A DNA stretch of 64,000 bases from positions 186,001 through 250,000 of the forward strand of contig CAWBRY010000001.1 in assembly GCA_963791295.1 (NCBI GenBank). The letters run 5' to 3'. Positions 9,571-16,733 of the stretch are shown piece by piece. Below the pieces are notes generated by a model. That model searched no databases and was not told where the DNA came from. It saw only the letters and a list, made by a program, of their open reading frames with translations. The DNA comes from CAWBRY01 sp963791295 (GTDB lineage: Bacteria; Bacteroidota; Bacteroidia; Chitinophagales; Chitinophagaceae). The position numbers and the translations under genes were made by a program. Numbering within the stretch: the first letter of the stretch is position 1; each line of letters begins with the position of its first letter.

Positions 9571-10203
9571 ATGTTGGAAAATATTGCATCCCTCGTAAAA
9601 CACTATGGTCAGGATACTGTCATAAATAATCCGGATATTCCGAATGCTGCCAACAATGAAGTGTTGACGGAAGCTACACACACAATCACCGGCGGGCTTC
9701 AAAATATGCTGGCCGGTGGAGGTCTCCAGGATATCCTTTCACTTTTTACTGGTGGAAATCAGGGAACGGGGATCAAAGGACTGATAAAAAACCCCATGGT
9801 CACCATGATGATCGGCCATCTGGTAGGCAAGCTGGTGAATAAATTCAATATGAATCCCCAGAGCGCCAGCCAAGTATCCAACAACCTTATTCCAAATGTG
9901 GTGAACGACCTGGTCAATCGAACCCGGGATACGAGTCCTGTCAACGACTCATTTGATTTGGATGACCTGATTGGTTCTCTTACTGGGGGAAAATCTTCCC
10001 CAAATACCGACGGTGCGAATGGATTTAATTTTCAGGATCTTCTAAATCAATTTACTGGAAATGCAGGTAGCACCCATAAGGGAGAAGGATTCGATTTAGA
10101 AAATATTATTAACCAGGTTACTCAGGGTGCTCAGGAAAGTCAGGCCAAATCCAGGAGTGGCAACGGTTTGATGGACCTGATTAAAGGGTTAGTCTCCAAT
10201 TAA
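9571..10203 (+). CDS. DUF937-like glycine/asparagine-rich protein
   Basis: A 210-residue soluble protein without signal peptide or membrane span. The first about 130 residues (MLENIASLVKHYG..., GGLQNMLAGGG, a Met-rich helix near 75-95, NNLIPNVVNDLV) look like the DUF937/YidB-like family of unknown function. The remaining part is four degenerate copies of a short unit (FDLDDLIGSLTGG, FNFQDLLNQFTGN, FDLENIINQVTQG, NGLMDLIKGLVSN). The pattern suggests small repeating helices joined by Gly/Asn loops. No enzymatic motif is visible. It follows prfA by 56 bases and ends in its own terminator. Confidence 0.8.
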   Translation: MLENIASLVKHYGQDTVINNPDIPNAANNEVLTEATHTITGGLQNMLAGGGLQDILSLFTGGNQGTGIKGLIKNPMVTMMIGHLVGKLVNKFNMNPQSASQVSNNLIPNVVNDLVNRTRDTSPVNDSFDLDDLIGSLTGGKSSPNTDGANGFNFQDLLNQFTGNAGSTHKGEGFDLENIINQVTQGAQESQAKSRSGNGLMDLIKGLVSN

Positions 10204-10227
10204 TAAGAAACTTCTCCGCTCACCGTC

Positions 10228-10257
10228 GGGTCGGATTTTGAAAATGGCCCTTTTTTT
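10228..10257 (+). terminator. Terminator after the DUF937-like gene
   Basis: A short stem (GGGTC at 10228-10232 with GGCCC at 10246-10250, one G-U pair) is followed by seven T residues at 10251-10257. Confidence 0.65.
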
Positions 10258-10458
10258 GCCAGTAAACTCTTTACAGACTCTTAACAAAATCAGTGATGGA
10301 TTTTGGCGAGTCCTGCGTCTTAGGTATATGTTCTTTGTCAATGGTTGAAATCGTAGGCTTACAGAATTCGAAAGAGATTTTACGTGTAGACGTTTTAGTG
10401 GAATTACGGAAAGGGCCTTTTAAATATTCGTTAACAGCGAACATTATACTATCGGCAA

Positions 10459-10466
10459 TAAATTTG
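10459..10466 (+). promoter_or_regulatory. -7 box of a candidate small RNA
   Basis: TAAATTTG matches TAnnTTTG in a region with no convincing gene; no -33 TTTG is seen. A start near 10472 would give a transcript of about 90 bases ending at the hairpin at 10532-10562. The rest of 10258-10458 holds nothing I recognise. Confidence 0.4.
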
Positions 10467-10471
10467 CGTTA

Positions 10472-10562
10472 TACAATTACAGATCTTATTAAAAGCAGTC
10501 AATTTTCTCATAAGCAGTTAGTTTTGGTTGCGACCCCTGTTTCCACAGGGGTCTATTTTTTT
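10472..10562 (+). ncRNA. Candidate intergenic small RNA (about 90 nt)
   Basis: Defined only by architecture: a TAnnTTTG box just upstream (10459-10466), no credible reading frame, and a strong intrinsic terminator at the 3' end. The one plus-strand frame across it (10293-10664) runs straight through the terminator into the antisense of the VanZ gene, which argues against coding. I could not match it to a known RNA family. Its 3' end abuts the VanZ stop codon, so it is convergent with that gene. Confidence 0.4.
10532..10562 (+). terminator. Strong intrinsic terminator
   Basis: A perfect 9-bp stem, GACCCCTGT (10532-10540) with ACAGGGGTC (10545-10553), loop TTCC, followed by TATTTTTTTA. On the plus strand it ends the candidate small RNA. 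The hairpin abuts the minus-strand VanZ stop codon at 10553-10555. Confidence 0.85.
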
Positions 10563-10852
10563 ATATACCTCCCGATGCAAAATAGGGCACCCAACAAACA
10601 CCCAATGGCGTCTGCGGTGATGTCCCCCAGGTCGAATGAGCGGCCACGAATAAAATACTTCTGAACTAATTCCATTCCGACTCCATACAGCAGTGCACAA
10701 AAGGCAAGCTCTATAAAAATCGTCTTTAATTTATTGCGGCTTTGAATTTTTTTCATGATGGCCCTCGACCAAAGCACGACCATGATCGCAAACAAACCTA
10801 CATGCACCCATTTGTCAAACCATATTTTGCCCAGCCAGTCTTCGCTCGGCAA
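10553..10852 (-). CDS. VanZ-family membrane protein (start uncertain, N-terminus extends upstream)
   Basis: The listed span begins at an in-frame TTG and gives 99 residues with the VanZ core (DKWVHVGLFA, a GMELVQ helix, GRSFDLGDITADAIGCLLG) and three membrane spans. The reading frame stays open upstream to 10943. That stretch encodes what looks like the missing first span and the family's P-G-S-S-L-P turn (KSPFLPAIGWLLIS at roughly 10883-10924). No ATG, GTG or TTG opens this longer frame; only ATT or CTG are available. Either a rare start codon is used, or the seven-base A run on this strand (10927-10933) hides a one-base frameshift from a TTG at about 10937-10939. VanZ-like proteins are of unclear function, though one confers low teicoplanin resistance in enterococci. 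Confidence 0.75.
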   Translation of the reverse strand: MPSEDWLGKIWFDKWVHVGLFAIMVVLWSRAIMKKIQSRNKLKTIFIELAFCALLYGVGMELVQKYFIRGRSFDLGDITADAIGCLLGALFCIGRYIKK

Positions 10853-10937
10853 GGAAGACCCGGGTATGGTAAATAAGATAGTAGATATGAGTAACCAACC
10901 TATGGCTGGGAGAAATGGAGATTTAATTTTTTTCAGA

Positions 10938-10945
10938 CAAATCTA
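10938..10945 (-). promoter_or_regulatory. -7 box for VanZ
   Basis: On the minus strand the sequence is TAGATTTG, a match to TAnnTTTG. A start near 10932 would leave almost no leader before the extended VanZ frame. Confidence 0.4.
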
Positions 10946-10978
10946 ATTTCTGCAATATTAAGGTAAGATTGACTGGAA

Positions 10979-11011
10979 TAAAAAGAGAAAAGGGACCTTC
11001 GAAAAGGCCCC
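10979..11011 (-). terminator. Terminator of the sigma/anti-sigma operon
   Basis: On the minus strand the stem GGGGCCTT/AAGGTCCC (plus 11004-11011 with 10992-10999, one mismatch) has a TTCG loop and is followed by TTTTCTCTTTTTATT. It lies about 90 bases downstream of the anti-sigma stop codon. Confidence 0.75.
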
Positions 11012-11103
11012 TACTTAACCAACTATAGAACCAAACTCCTATTGAGTGGATCGTATTCATCAATTACGTTGAAAGTTAGTTTCTAGATTGCTTGAGGAAA
11101 CAA

Positions 11104-11880
11104 TTAAAGATTGCCCAACACATACATGGTCCCTTGCGGAACAGGATTGCCACCTTTCTTCTCCAATGTAATAGCAAAGGCCTGGGCGCCCTGCGCATTC
11201 TTCATGCGAATGAGGAGTTTGTCTTGCCGGATAAAATATTCATTGTCGATCATTCCACCGTCGACAGGCTTTCCATCCAAAATAGCCCAGAGTTGATATT
11301 GCTTATCAGTGGCGGGGGCAGGAAGATTGTTTATCAATAAGTATACATCCTTAGATGTTGTATCCCAATAAACAGTAGCGAAAGCCTCTGGAGCAATGTC
11401 AAGTCCTTTCATGGAAGCCATCTTAACCCGTGGATTTTGCTGAAGGATCTTTGCATCATTTTCCATCTCATTCAACTTCGCAACGGTATTATTAAAATCG
11501 CTTTGCAGCTTTTTGTTCCTGTTCATTAAAGTGACGTTCCAATATAGACTTCCAGCCAATAACAGGAGGCATGCAGCCACCGCATATTTTAACCATCCCA
11601 TACCCCTGGGCTCTATTGTTCTAACCTTTGCGCTCGAAGGCGAAATGGCGCCCGGAACTGCCTGGAGCTGGCTCAGAATTTTATCTCTTAATACGGCAGG
11701 CGGAACAATAGCATTGGCCAAAGCCTGCTTTTCAAGAGCGATCTCAAAGGCAACTCTTGCGTCGTGCACCTCTACATGTTGTTCGCACATTTGCTCAAAC
11801 TCTTTTTTCTCCTCTGGAGAAGTGAGTCCGAGCACATAGCTCTCAACGATGCCGCTTGATATGTATTCCTGAATGTTCAC
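11104..11880 (-). CDS. RskA-type anti-sigma factor (membrane-anchored)
   Basis: A 258-residue protein. The cytoplasmic N-terminus (residues 1-75, with ESYVLGLTSPEEKKEFEQM and a single Cys32) resembles the anti-sigma binding region of anti-sigma-K factors. One membrane span follows at about residues 95-115, then a coiled segment, then the RskA C-terminal domain (FATVYWDTTSKDVYLLI, YQLWAILDGKPVDGGMI, FAITLEKKGGNPVPQG). The classic HxxxCxxC zinc motif is missing, as is usual in the RskA subgroup. It starts 4 bases after the ECF sigma gene stops, so the two are co-translated. It presumably holds that sigma factor inactive until an envelope signal arrives. Confidence 0.88.
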   Translation of the reverse strand: MNIQEYISSGIVESYVLGLTSPEEKKEFEQMCEQHVEVHDARVAFEIALEKQALANAIVPPAVLRDKILSQLQAVPGAISPSSAKVRTIEPRGMGWLKYAVAACLLLLAGSLYWNVTLMNRNKKLQSDFNNTVAKLNEMENDAKILQQNPRVKMASMKGLDIAPEAFATVYWDTTSKDVYLLINNLPAPATDKQYQLWAILDGKPVDGGMIDNEYFIRQDKLLIRMKNAQGAQAFAITLEKKGGNPVPQGTMYVLGNL

Positions 11881-11884
11881 TTTT

Positions 11885-12430
11885 TTATTGTAACATAGTT
11901 CTCAAAAGGGTCAGGGCGCTGCGAATTCTTGTTTTAACAGTGCCCAACGGAATATTTAATGTTCTCGCTATTTCTTCATGCGTAAACCCCTGGAAATAGG
12001 ATAAATCGATCAGTATTCTTTGATCATTCTTCAGTCTCGTCAGTATCCTTTTCAATCCCACATCGTTGATGGTTGGATCGGCCACAGCTCCGCCAATACT
12101 TGTATCTACGTTCTCTGGCATGGAGCGGTTTTTTAATGTATTTTGGTAGTCCCTGGATCTTATCTTGTCAATGGCTGCATTGCGAGCGACATTCAGCATC
12201 CAGGTAAACAATCTTCCTTTTGATGTTTCATAGGATTCTATTTTTCTCCAAATGTTCAGGAATACATCCTGCAATACGTCGTTGGCAGTCTCCTTTTCGT
12301 TTACAATACTGCTAATGATACCTAATAAGGCAGCTGCATAATTGTCGTACAGGTAACCGAATGCTGCGTCACTACGCTGTCGCAGCATAGTAACCAGCTC
12401 TTCTTCGCTGTATGTATTTTTGACGGTCAA
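11885..12430 (-). CDS. ECF RNA polymerase sigma factor, partner of the RskA-type anti-sigma
   Basis: A 181-residue sigma-70 family protein with only regions 2 and 4. Region 2 (about 25-95) contains ANDVLQDVFLNIWRKI and the -10 recognition helix GRLFTWMLNVARNAAIDKIRSR. Region 4 (about 125-178) ends with the helix-turn-helix FTHEEIARTLNIPLGTVKTRIRSA. It lies directly upstream of the RskA-like gene on the same strand, the usual cognate arrangement (SigK/RskA class). Targets are unknown; autoregulation is likely but no promoter was identified. Confidence 0.93.
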   Translation of the reverse strand: MTVKNTYSEEELVTMLRQRSDAAFGYLYDNYAAALLGIISSIVNEKETANDVLQDVFLNIWRKIESYETSKGRLFTWMLNVARNAAIDKIRSRDYQNTLKNRSMPENVDTSIGGAVADPTINDVGLKRILTRLKNDQRILIDLSYFQGFTHEEIARTLNIPLGTVKTRIRSALTLLRTMLQ

Positions 12431-12495
12431 TCAGTTGGTTAAAATACGGTAAAACGTGACGTTATTGAATATACGCAACTAATACGGGCATAGAT

Positions 12496-12873
12496 CTATC
12501 CGACAAGGGCTTCATATCCCTTAGCATCCATAAGTGATTCAACATCAGCCAAATTATCTACAGTCATTTTGATCATCCAACCTTTCCCGTAAGGATCATT
12601 ATTGACGAGTTCAGGTGCGTTAGCCAGTGCCGGATTCAGCTCCTTTATCGTCCCGCTGAGAGGAAGAAAAAGATCGGATACCGTCTTCACAGCTTCCACC
12701 GTTCCAAAAACAGCTCCTGCCTCCAGTGATTTGCCGACGGTCTCCACTTCCACAAACACGATATCTCCCAGTTCCCTTTGGGCAAAATCCGTGATCCCTA
12801 TCGTAGCTACCTGACCCTCAAGCAGCAACCATTCGTGGTCCTTGGTATATTTAAGCGTATCCGGAAAGTTCAT
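12496..12873 (-). CDS. gcvH: Glycine cleavage system H protein
   Basis: A 125-residue protein. I chose the ATG at 12873 because it gives the family start (MNFPDTLKYTKDHEWL); a longer frame to 12978 adds 35 non-homologous residues. GcvH carries the aminomethyl group between the P, T and L proteins on a lipoyl arm. The lipoylated Lys is Lys63 in TVEAVKTVSD, and the ending NNDPYGKGWMIKM is typical. The other gcv genes are not here. A stand-alone gcvH is common in Bacteroidota. No glycine riboswitch is seen upstream. Confidence 0.96.
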   Translation of the reverse strand: MNFPDTLKYTKDHEWLLLEGQVATIGITDFAQRELGDIVFVEVETVGKSLEAGAVFGTVEAVKTVSDLFLPLSGTIKELNPALANAPELVNNDPYGKGWMIKMTVDNLADVESLMDAKGYEALVG

Positions 12874-13053
12874 CTGAAATAATTTGAGTAGCAAACCTAA
12901 GGGAAATTGGCGTAAAACTTGAGCGCATCCCCCTTGCAGTCGCGAGCCCGCCATGCAGCTTTTCATTTCGCATTTCACCGGAATATTCGTGCCGTTCGGA
13001 CCTACTTTTTCGCCTTTTGTCGGTTAGAGCTTTACAGTAGTATGACAGTAAGG

Positions 13054-13061
13054 TATCTTTG
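13054..13061 (+). promoter_or_regulatory. -7 box for the beta-barrel receptor gene
   Basis: TATCTTTG matches TAnnTTTG and is preceded at 19 bases by TTTA (13031-13034), one mismatch from TTTG. It supports a start at 13084 or 13090 rather than at upstream codons. Confidence 0.6.
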
Positions 13062-13089
13062 GCCGACCTTATCTAAAAAGAGGATGTTT

Positions 13090-15555
13090 ATGAAAAAATT
13101 TGTTTTGCTTTTTGTGAGTGTATCCCTGCTGGTTTCAGTGTCCCAGGCCCAACAAGTGATCGGGTATATTAAGGACGCGCAGGGAAAAGGACTGGAAAAA
13201 TCAACCGTATCCCTACTGCATGCGAAAGATTCATCTGTTGCAAAGCTGTCAGTGACAACGGACAATGGGCGGTTTTCAATTTTGGCTGCTCAGCCTGGAA
13301 ATTACCTGATAAAAGCCTCTCACGTAGGATATGTTCCCACGTTTTCCAACTCATTTGAAGTGGCGGGATCCGGCGACATGAACCTGCCCGACCTTTCACT
13401 TGCCAGAGTTGCGGGTGAGCTGAAAGCGGTTACCGTAACTGCAGAGAAACCCATCGTCGAAGTAAGGGCTGACAAGATGATCGTGAATGTTGAAGGAACG
13501 ATCAATGCAGTAGGCAATGATGCGTTGGAACTACTTCGCAAATCGCCCGGTGTGATGGTGGATAAAGACGATAATCTTTCACTAGCCGGCAAGAACGGTG
13601 TGAAGATATATGTCGATGGAAAGCCCAGCCCGCTTACAGGCTCGGATATGTCGAATTACTTAAAGACATTGCAATCTGCACAGATCGAATCTATTGAAAT
13701 CATTACAAATCCCTCTGCAAAATATGAAGCCGAAGGGAATGCAGGCATCATCAATATTCGATTGAAGAAAAATAAGACACTCGGTACAAATGGATCTGTG
13801 AATGGCGGATATAGTTATGGCTCTTTATCGAAATACAATGCGGGAATATCGCTAAATCACCGGAATAAGGCCTTCAATATTTTTGGAAATTACAATCATA
13901 ACGACGGCGATAACACGGCTTACTTTGCGTTCACCAAGATCCAATTTGATTCTCTGTTTGAACAGACGAATAAGATCATTTTTTCCAATAATAGCCATGG
14001 ATTCAAAACAGGGTTTGATTATTTTATAGATAACAAGAGCACAATCGGCATATTGGTCAATGGCGACCTGGCTAAAAATCATATCGAAACAGCCGGGCCG
14101 ATGTATATCACTTATATTCCCACCAATCAACTCGACCGTATTTTACGGGCCAGTAGCACCAATGCCATGAAAAGGACGAATATTAACTCCAACCTGAATT
14201 ACCGGTATGCTGTGGCCGGTGGCAGTGAATTGAATATAGATGCGGACTATGGCTATTTCAGAATCCGTTCTGACCAGTTTCAACCCAACTATTATTTTGC
14301 TCCTGATGGCGTAACTGAAATAAGCCGCACTATTTATAACATGATCGCGCCCACCGACATCGATCTGTATTCTGTAAAAGCGGATTATGACAGGAATTTT
14401 AAGGGAGGAAGGCTGAGCATCGGTACCAAGATCGCGATTGTGAATACAGACAATGATTTTCAACGGTACAATGTCTTTGGAGTTTCAAAAGTAAAAGACA
14501 CGTTGAAGAGTAATCGCTTTGAGTATAAGGAAAACATCAATGCTGTCTACGTCAATTTTAATAAAGGGTTTAAGGGTTATATGATCCAGGCAGGACTGCG
14601 TCTGGAAAATACGCATTCCAAAGGAACGTCGTCCGGATTTAAAACAGAAAGCGGAAATTATGTTCCTTACGACTCCACCTTTGATCGCAACTATACGGAT
14701 GTGTTTCCCAGTGCAGCCATTACCTTCAATAAGAATCCAATGAAGCAATGGAATTTGACCTATAGCCGTCGCATCGATCGCCCCGCTTACCAGGACCTGA
14801 ATCCGTTTGAATTCAAATTGAATGAATATACATTCATGAAAGGGAATACATTGCTACGTCCGCAATACACCAATAGTTTCGGACTTACTTATACGTATAA
14901 ATATAAGTTGAACACGACCCTCAATTATAGTCATGTGAAAGACATCTTTGCCCAATTACCGGACACCACGGAAAAGACAAAGAGCTTTCTTACCAAAAAG
15001 AACCTGGCCACCCAGGACATCGTTAGTCTGAATGTCAGCTACCCATTCCAATATAAATGGTATAGCTTTTTCGCAAACCTGAATGCTTATTATTCCCATT
15101 ATATCGCCGATTTTGGTCCGGGCAGCCGAAAGATCAACCAGGGCGTATATGCATTTACCTATTACATGCAGAACAGCTTTAAATTGGGTAAGGGATGGAC
15201 AGGTGAGTTAAGCGGTTTCTTTAGTTCACCTTCACTATGGCAGGGAGTATTTAAATCCAAGGCTATATACGGCGTGGATGGTGGTCTCCAAAAGTCGCTG
15301 TTCCAGGGTAAGGCAACGGCAAAGGTCTCGTTGAGCGATATGTTCAGGACGATGAAGTGGAGTGGCACGAGCAATTTCGCAGGAGTTGATAACCGTGCGA
15401 ATGGCCATTGGGAAAGCCGCCAGATCAAATTAAACTTTACTTATCGCTTCGGTAGCAACCAGGTCAAGTCGGCCAGGCAACGTGATACGGGTATCGACGA
15501 AGAAAAGAAGCGCGCTAATTCCGGAGGTCAACAGCAAGGAGGAATTAATCAATAA
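13090..15555 (+). CDS. Outer-membrane beta-barrel family protein (TonB-receptor-like, carboxypeptidase-regulatory N-domain)
   Basis: An 821-residue protein from the second of two close ATGs (13084 and 13090), where a signal peptide starts (MKKFVLLFVSVSLL, cleavage after AQA-like residues). Residues of about 22-105 form a CarboxypepD-regulatory-like domain (GYIKDAQGKGLEKSTVSLL). A plug-like segment follows (VEVRADKMIVNVEGT, SPGVMVDKDDNLSLAGKNGVKIYVDGKP, ITNPSAKYEAEGNAGIINI), then a long aromatic-rich beta-barrel. The charged tail (DTGIDEEKKRA) is typical of the OMP_b-brl_3 group, which lacks a SusD partner. The substrate is unknown. It is transcribed alone and convergent with the cyclophilin gene. 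Confidence 0.9.
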   Translation: MKKFVLLFVSVSLLVSVSQAQQVIGYIKDAQGKGLEKSTVSLLHAKDSSVAKLSVTTDNGRFSILAAQPGNYLIKASHVGYVPTFSNSFEVAGSGDMNLPDLSLARVAGELKAVTVTAEKPIVEVRADKMIVNVEGTINAVGNDALELLRKSPGVMVDKDDNLSLAGKNGVKIYVDGKPSPLTGSDMSNYLKTLQSAQIESIEIITNPSAKYEAEGNAGIINIRLKKNKTLGTNGSVNGGYSYGSLSKYNAGISLNHRNKAFNIFGNYNHNDGDNTAYFAFTKIQFDSLFEQTNKIIFSNNSHGFKTGFDYFIDNKSTIGILVNGDLAKNHIETAGPMYITYIPTNQLDRILRASSTNAMKRTNINSNLNYRYAVAGGSELNIDADYGYFRIRSDQFQPNYYFAPDGVTEISRTIYNMIAPTDIDLYSVKADYDRNFKGGRLSIGTKIAIVNTDNDFQRYNVFGVSKVKDTLKSNRFEYKENINAVYVNFNKGFKGYMIQAGLRLENTHSKGTSSGFKTESGNYVPYDSTFDRNYTDVFPSAAITFNKNPMKQWNLTYSRRIDRPAYQDLNPFEFKLNEYTFMKGNTLLRPQYTNSFGLTYTYKYKLNTTLNYSHVKDIFAQLPDTTEKTKSFLTKKNLATQDIVSLNVSYPFQYKWYSFFANLNAYYSHYIADFGPGSRKINQGVYAFTYYMQNSFKLGKGWTGELSGFFSSPSLWQGVFKSKAIYGVDGGLQKSLFQGKATAKVSLSDMFRTMKWSGTSNFAGVDNRANGHWESRQIKLNFTYRFGSNQVKSARQRDTGIDEEKKRANSGGQQQGGINQ

Positions 15556-15580
15556 GGTGGTGAGCGGTGAGTGGTGAACA
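15556..15580. repeat. GTGAGTGGTGAA-type dispersed intergenic repeat
   Basis: This fills the whole gap between two convergent stop codons. The core GTGAGTGGTGAA recurs in reverse at 48149-48175 and, with changes, at 18015-18027. All three copies lie between convergent genes. Confidence 0.5.
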
Positions 15581-16288
15581 CTAATGCTTCTTTCGCTTAA
15601 TGAGCTTCACATGAATGATACGGATGTCTTCCAACGGCCTGTCACGATCAGCGCCTTTGCTAGTAGGTGTAGCCGCTATCCTGTCAACGACATCTAATCC
15701 ACTGATCACTTCGCCGAAAACAGTATAGCCCTGATCCAGATGTGGAGTGCCGCCAAGGGTCTTGTACACTTCTCTTTGTTCAGGAGGTATTTTCACGGCC
15801 TTCAATCGATAAGTTTCTACTGAATCGAGCCCTGCATCAGTAAATATTTTTCCCTGGACAATATAGAAATGGCTGCCACTACTGGCCTTTTCGGGATTGA
15901 CATCATCGCTTTGCCTGGCAGCGGCGATGACGCCTTTTTTATGAAACATGGATTTTCGCAATTCAGCAGGGATCGTATAATTATTATCTCCTCCACCCAG
16001 AGGCTGGCCGGCAGTAGCTCTCCGGCTGGTAGGATCACCAGCCTGGATCATGAAATTTTGAATGACACGATGAAATAGGATGCTGTCGTAAAACCCTGTT
16101 TTTACCAGTTTGAGAAAATTGTCCCGGTGAATGGGAGTGGAATCCGACAAACGAATTATGATATCTCCATAGCTGGTCTGCATGAGCACATCTCGTTTGC
16201 GGTCTTTTTTACGAAGGTTTACATCAGGCTGTGCGATAGACAATATAGCAAGCCAGGAAGAAAAAACAAGCAGGATTATTTTTTTCAT
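15581..16288 (-). CDS. Periplasmic cyclophilin-type peptidyl-prolyl cis-trans isomerase
   Basis: A 235-residue protein with a signal peptide of about 19 residues (MKKIILLVFSSWLAILSIAQ), hence periplasmic. The cyclophilin fold covers about residues 33-230, with the conserved FHRVIQNFMIQAGDP core (catalytic Arg in FHRV), GSHFYIVQ and YTVFGEVISGLDVVD. It catalyses proline isomerisation during folding of envelope proteins. Two insertions (NPEKASS, and the longer KIFTDAGLDSVETYRLKAVK segment) are larger than in minimal cyclophilins but common in Bacteroidota. It lies 17 bases downstream of the small protein at 16306-16650, so they are probably co-transcribed. Confidence 0.93.
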   Translation of the reverse strand: MKKIILLVFSSWLAILSIAQPDVNLRKKDRKRDVLMQTSYGDIIIRLSDSTPIHRDNFLKLVKTGFYDSILFHRVIQNFMIQAGDPTSRRATAGQPLGGGDNNYTIPAELRKSMFHKKGVIAAARQSDDVNPEKASSGSHFYIVQGKIFTDAGLDSVETYRLKAVKIPPEQREVYKTLGGTPHLDQGYTVFGEVISGLDVVDRIAATPTSKGADRDRPLEDIRIIHVKLIKRKKH

Positions 16289-16305
16289 AGCGAAGGAATC
16301 AAGGG

Positions 16306-16650
16306 TTAAAGATCATGGTTATCAAAATAAAGCAAGATATGGTCTTTCAAAAAAAATTCTTGTTCAATTGCATTCATTTCCGGCATCGACCTTAGTTGTT
16401 TGAAATGTGGCCAGCCATCCTCGTCCACCGAATCCATTTCAAAATAGCCGCTGGCGGATAATACATTGCAAACGGCAACGTGCATGAGGTCCTGTTTCTG
16501 TTCTTTCGTTATTTTCTCTTTTATCATTCCTGTTTCCTGTATGCCGATCAGGAAAAGAATGGTTTCAAGATCTGGTTTTTTGCCAAACCGCTCCATCAGT
16601 TTCGCCTCTAAATCCCACCACCGCTGTTGGAGGTCATCCTTTGTGTTCAT
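16306..16650 (-). CDS. Conserved small protein of unknown function
   Basis: A 114-residue acidic soluble protein. I chose the ATG at 16650 (MNTKDDLQQRWWDLEAK) over one 54 bases upstream because a -7 box (16656-16663) lies just before it and the extra residues look non-conserved. It is mostly helical, with the recognisable phrases LMERFGKKPDLETILFLIGIQE and GYFEMDSVDEDGWPHF. No signal peptide, membrane span or catalytic motif is visible. I believe it is a Bacteroidota-specific hypothetical. It is divergent from serS and upstream of the cyclophilin. Confidence 0.8.
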   Translation of the reverse strand: MNTKDDLQQRWWDLEAKLMERFGKKPDLETILFLIGIQETGMIKEKITKEQKQDLMHVAVCNVLSASGYFEMDSVDEDGWPHFKQLRSMPEMNAIEQEFFLKDHILLYFDNHDL

Positions 16651-16655
16651 GACGG

Positions 16656-16663
16656 CAAAACTA
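16656..16663 (-). promoter_or_regulatory. -7 box giving a near-leaderless transcript
   Basis: TAGTTTTG on the minus strand matches TAnnTTTG. Only five bases separate it from the ATG (16648-16650), so the transcript would start at or next to the initiation codon. Confidence 0.45.
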
Positions 16664-16708
16664 ATAAAATTCGAATCGGGATGCCCGTCATGATTGGACT
16701 TCAAAAAC

Positions 16709-16716
16709 TAACTTTG
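16709..16716 (+). promoter_or_regulatory. -7 box for serS
   Basis: TAACTTTG matches TAnnTTTG, 17 bases before the serS ATG. It is divergent to the -7 box at 16656-16663. Confidence 0.5.
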
Positions 16717-16733
16717 CGCCAAATTAGAATTGA

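Noticed and set aside
10293..10664. 123-codon plus-strand frame in the prfA/VanZ interval
   Set aside because: It runs through a perfect terminator and into the antisense of the VanZ gene, and the translated sequence shows no domain or signal; read as non-coding with a candidate small RNA.
12874..12978. Longer N-terminus for gcvH
   Set aside because: The extra 35 residues are Cys/Arg-rich and absent from the family; the ATG at 12873 gives the normal H-protein start.
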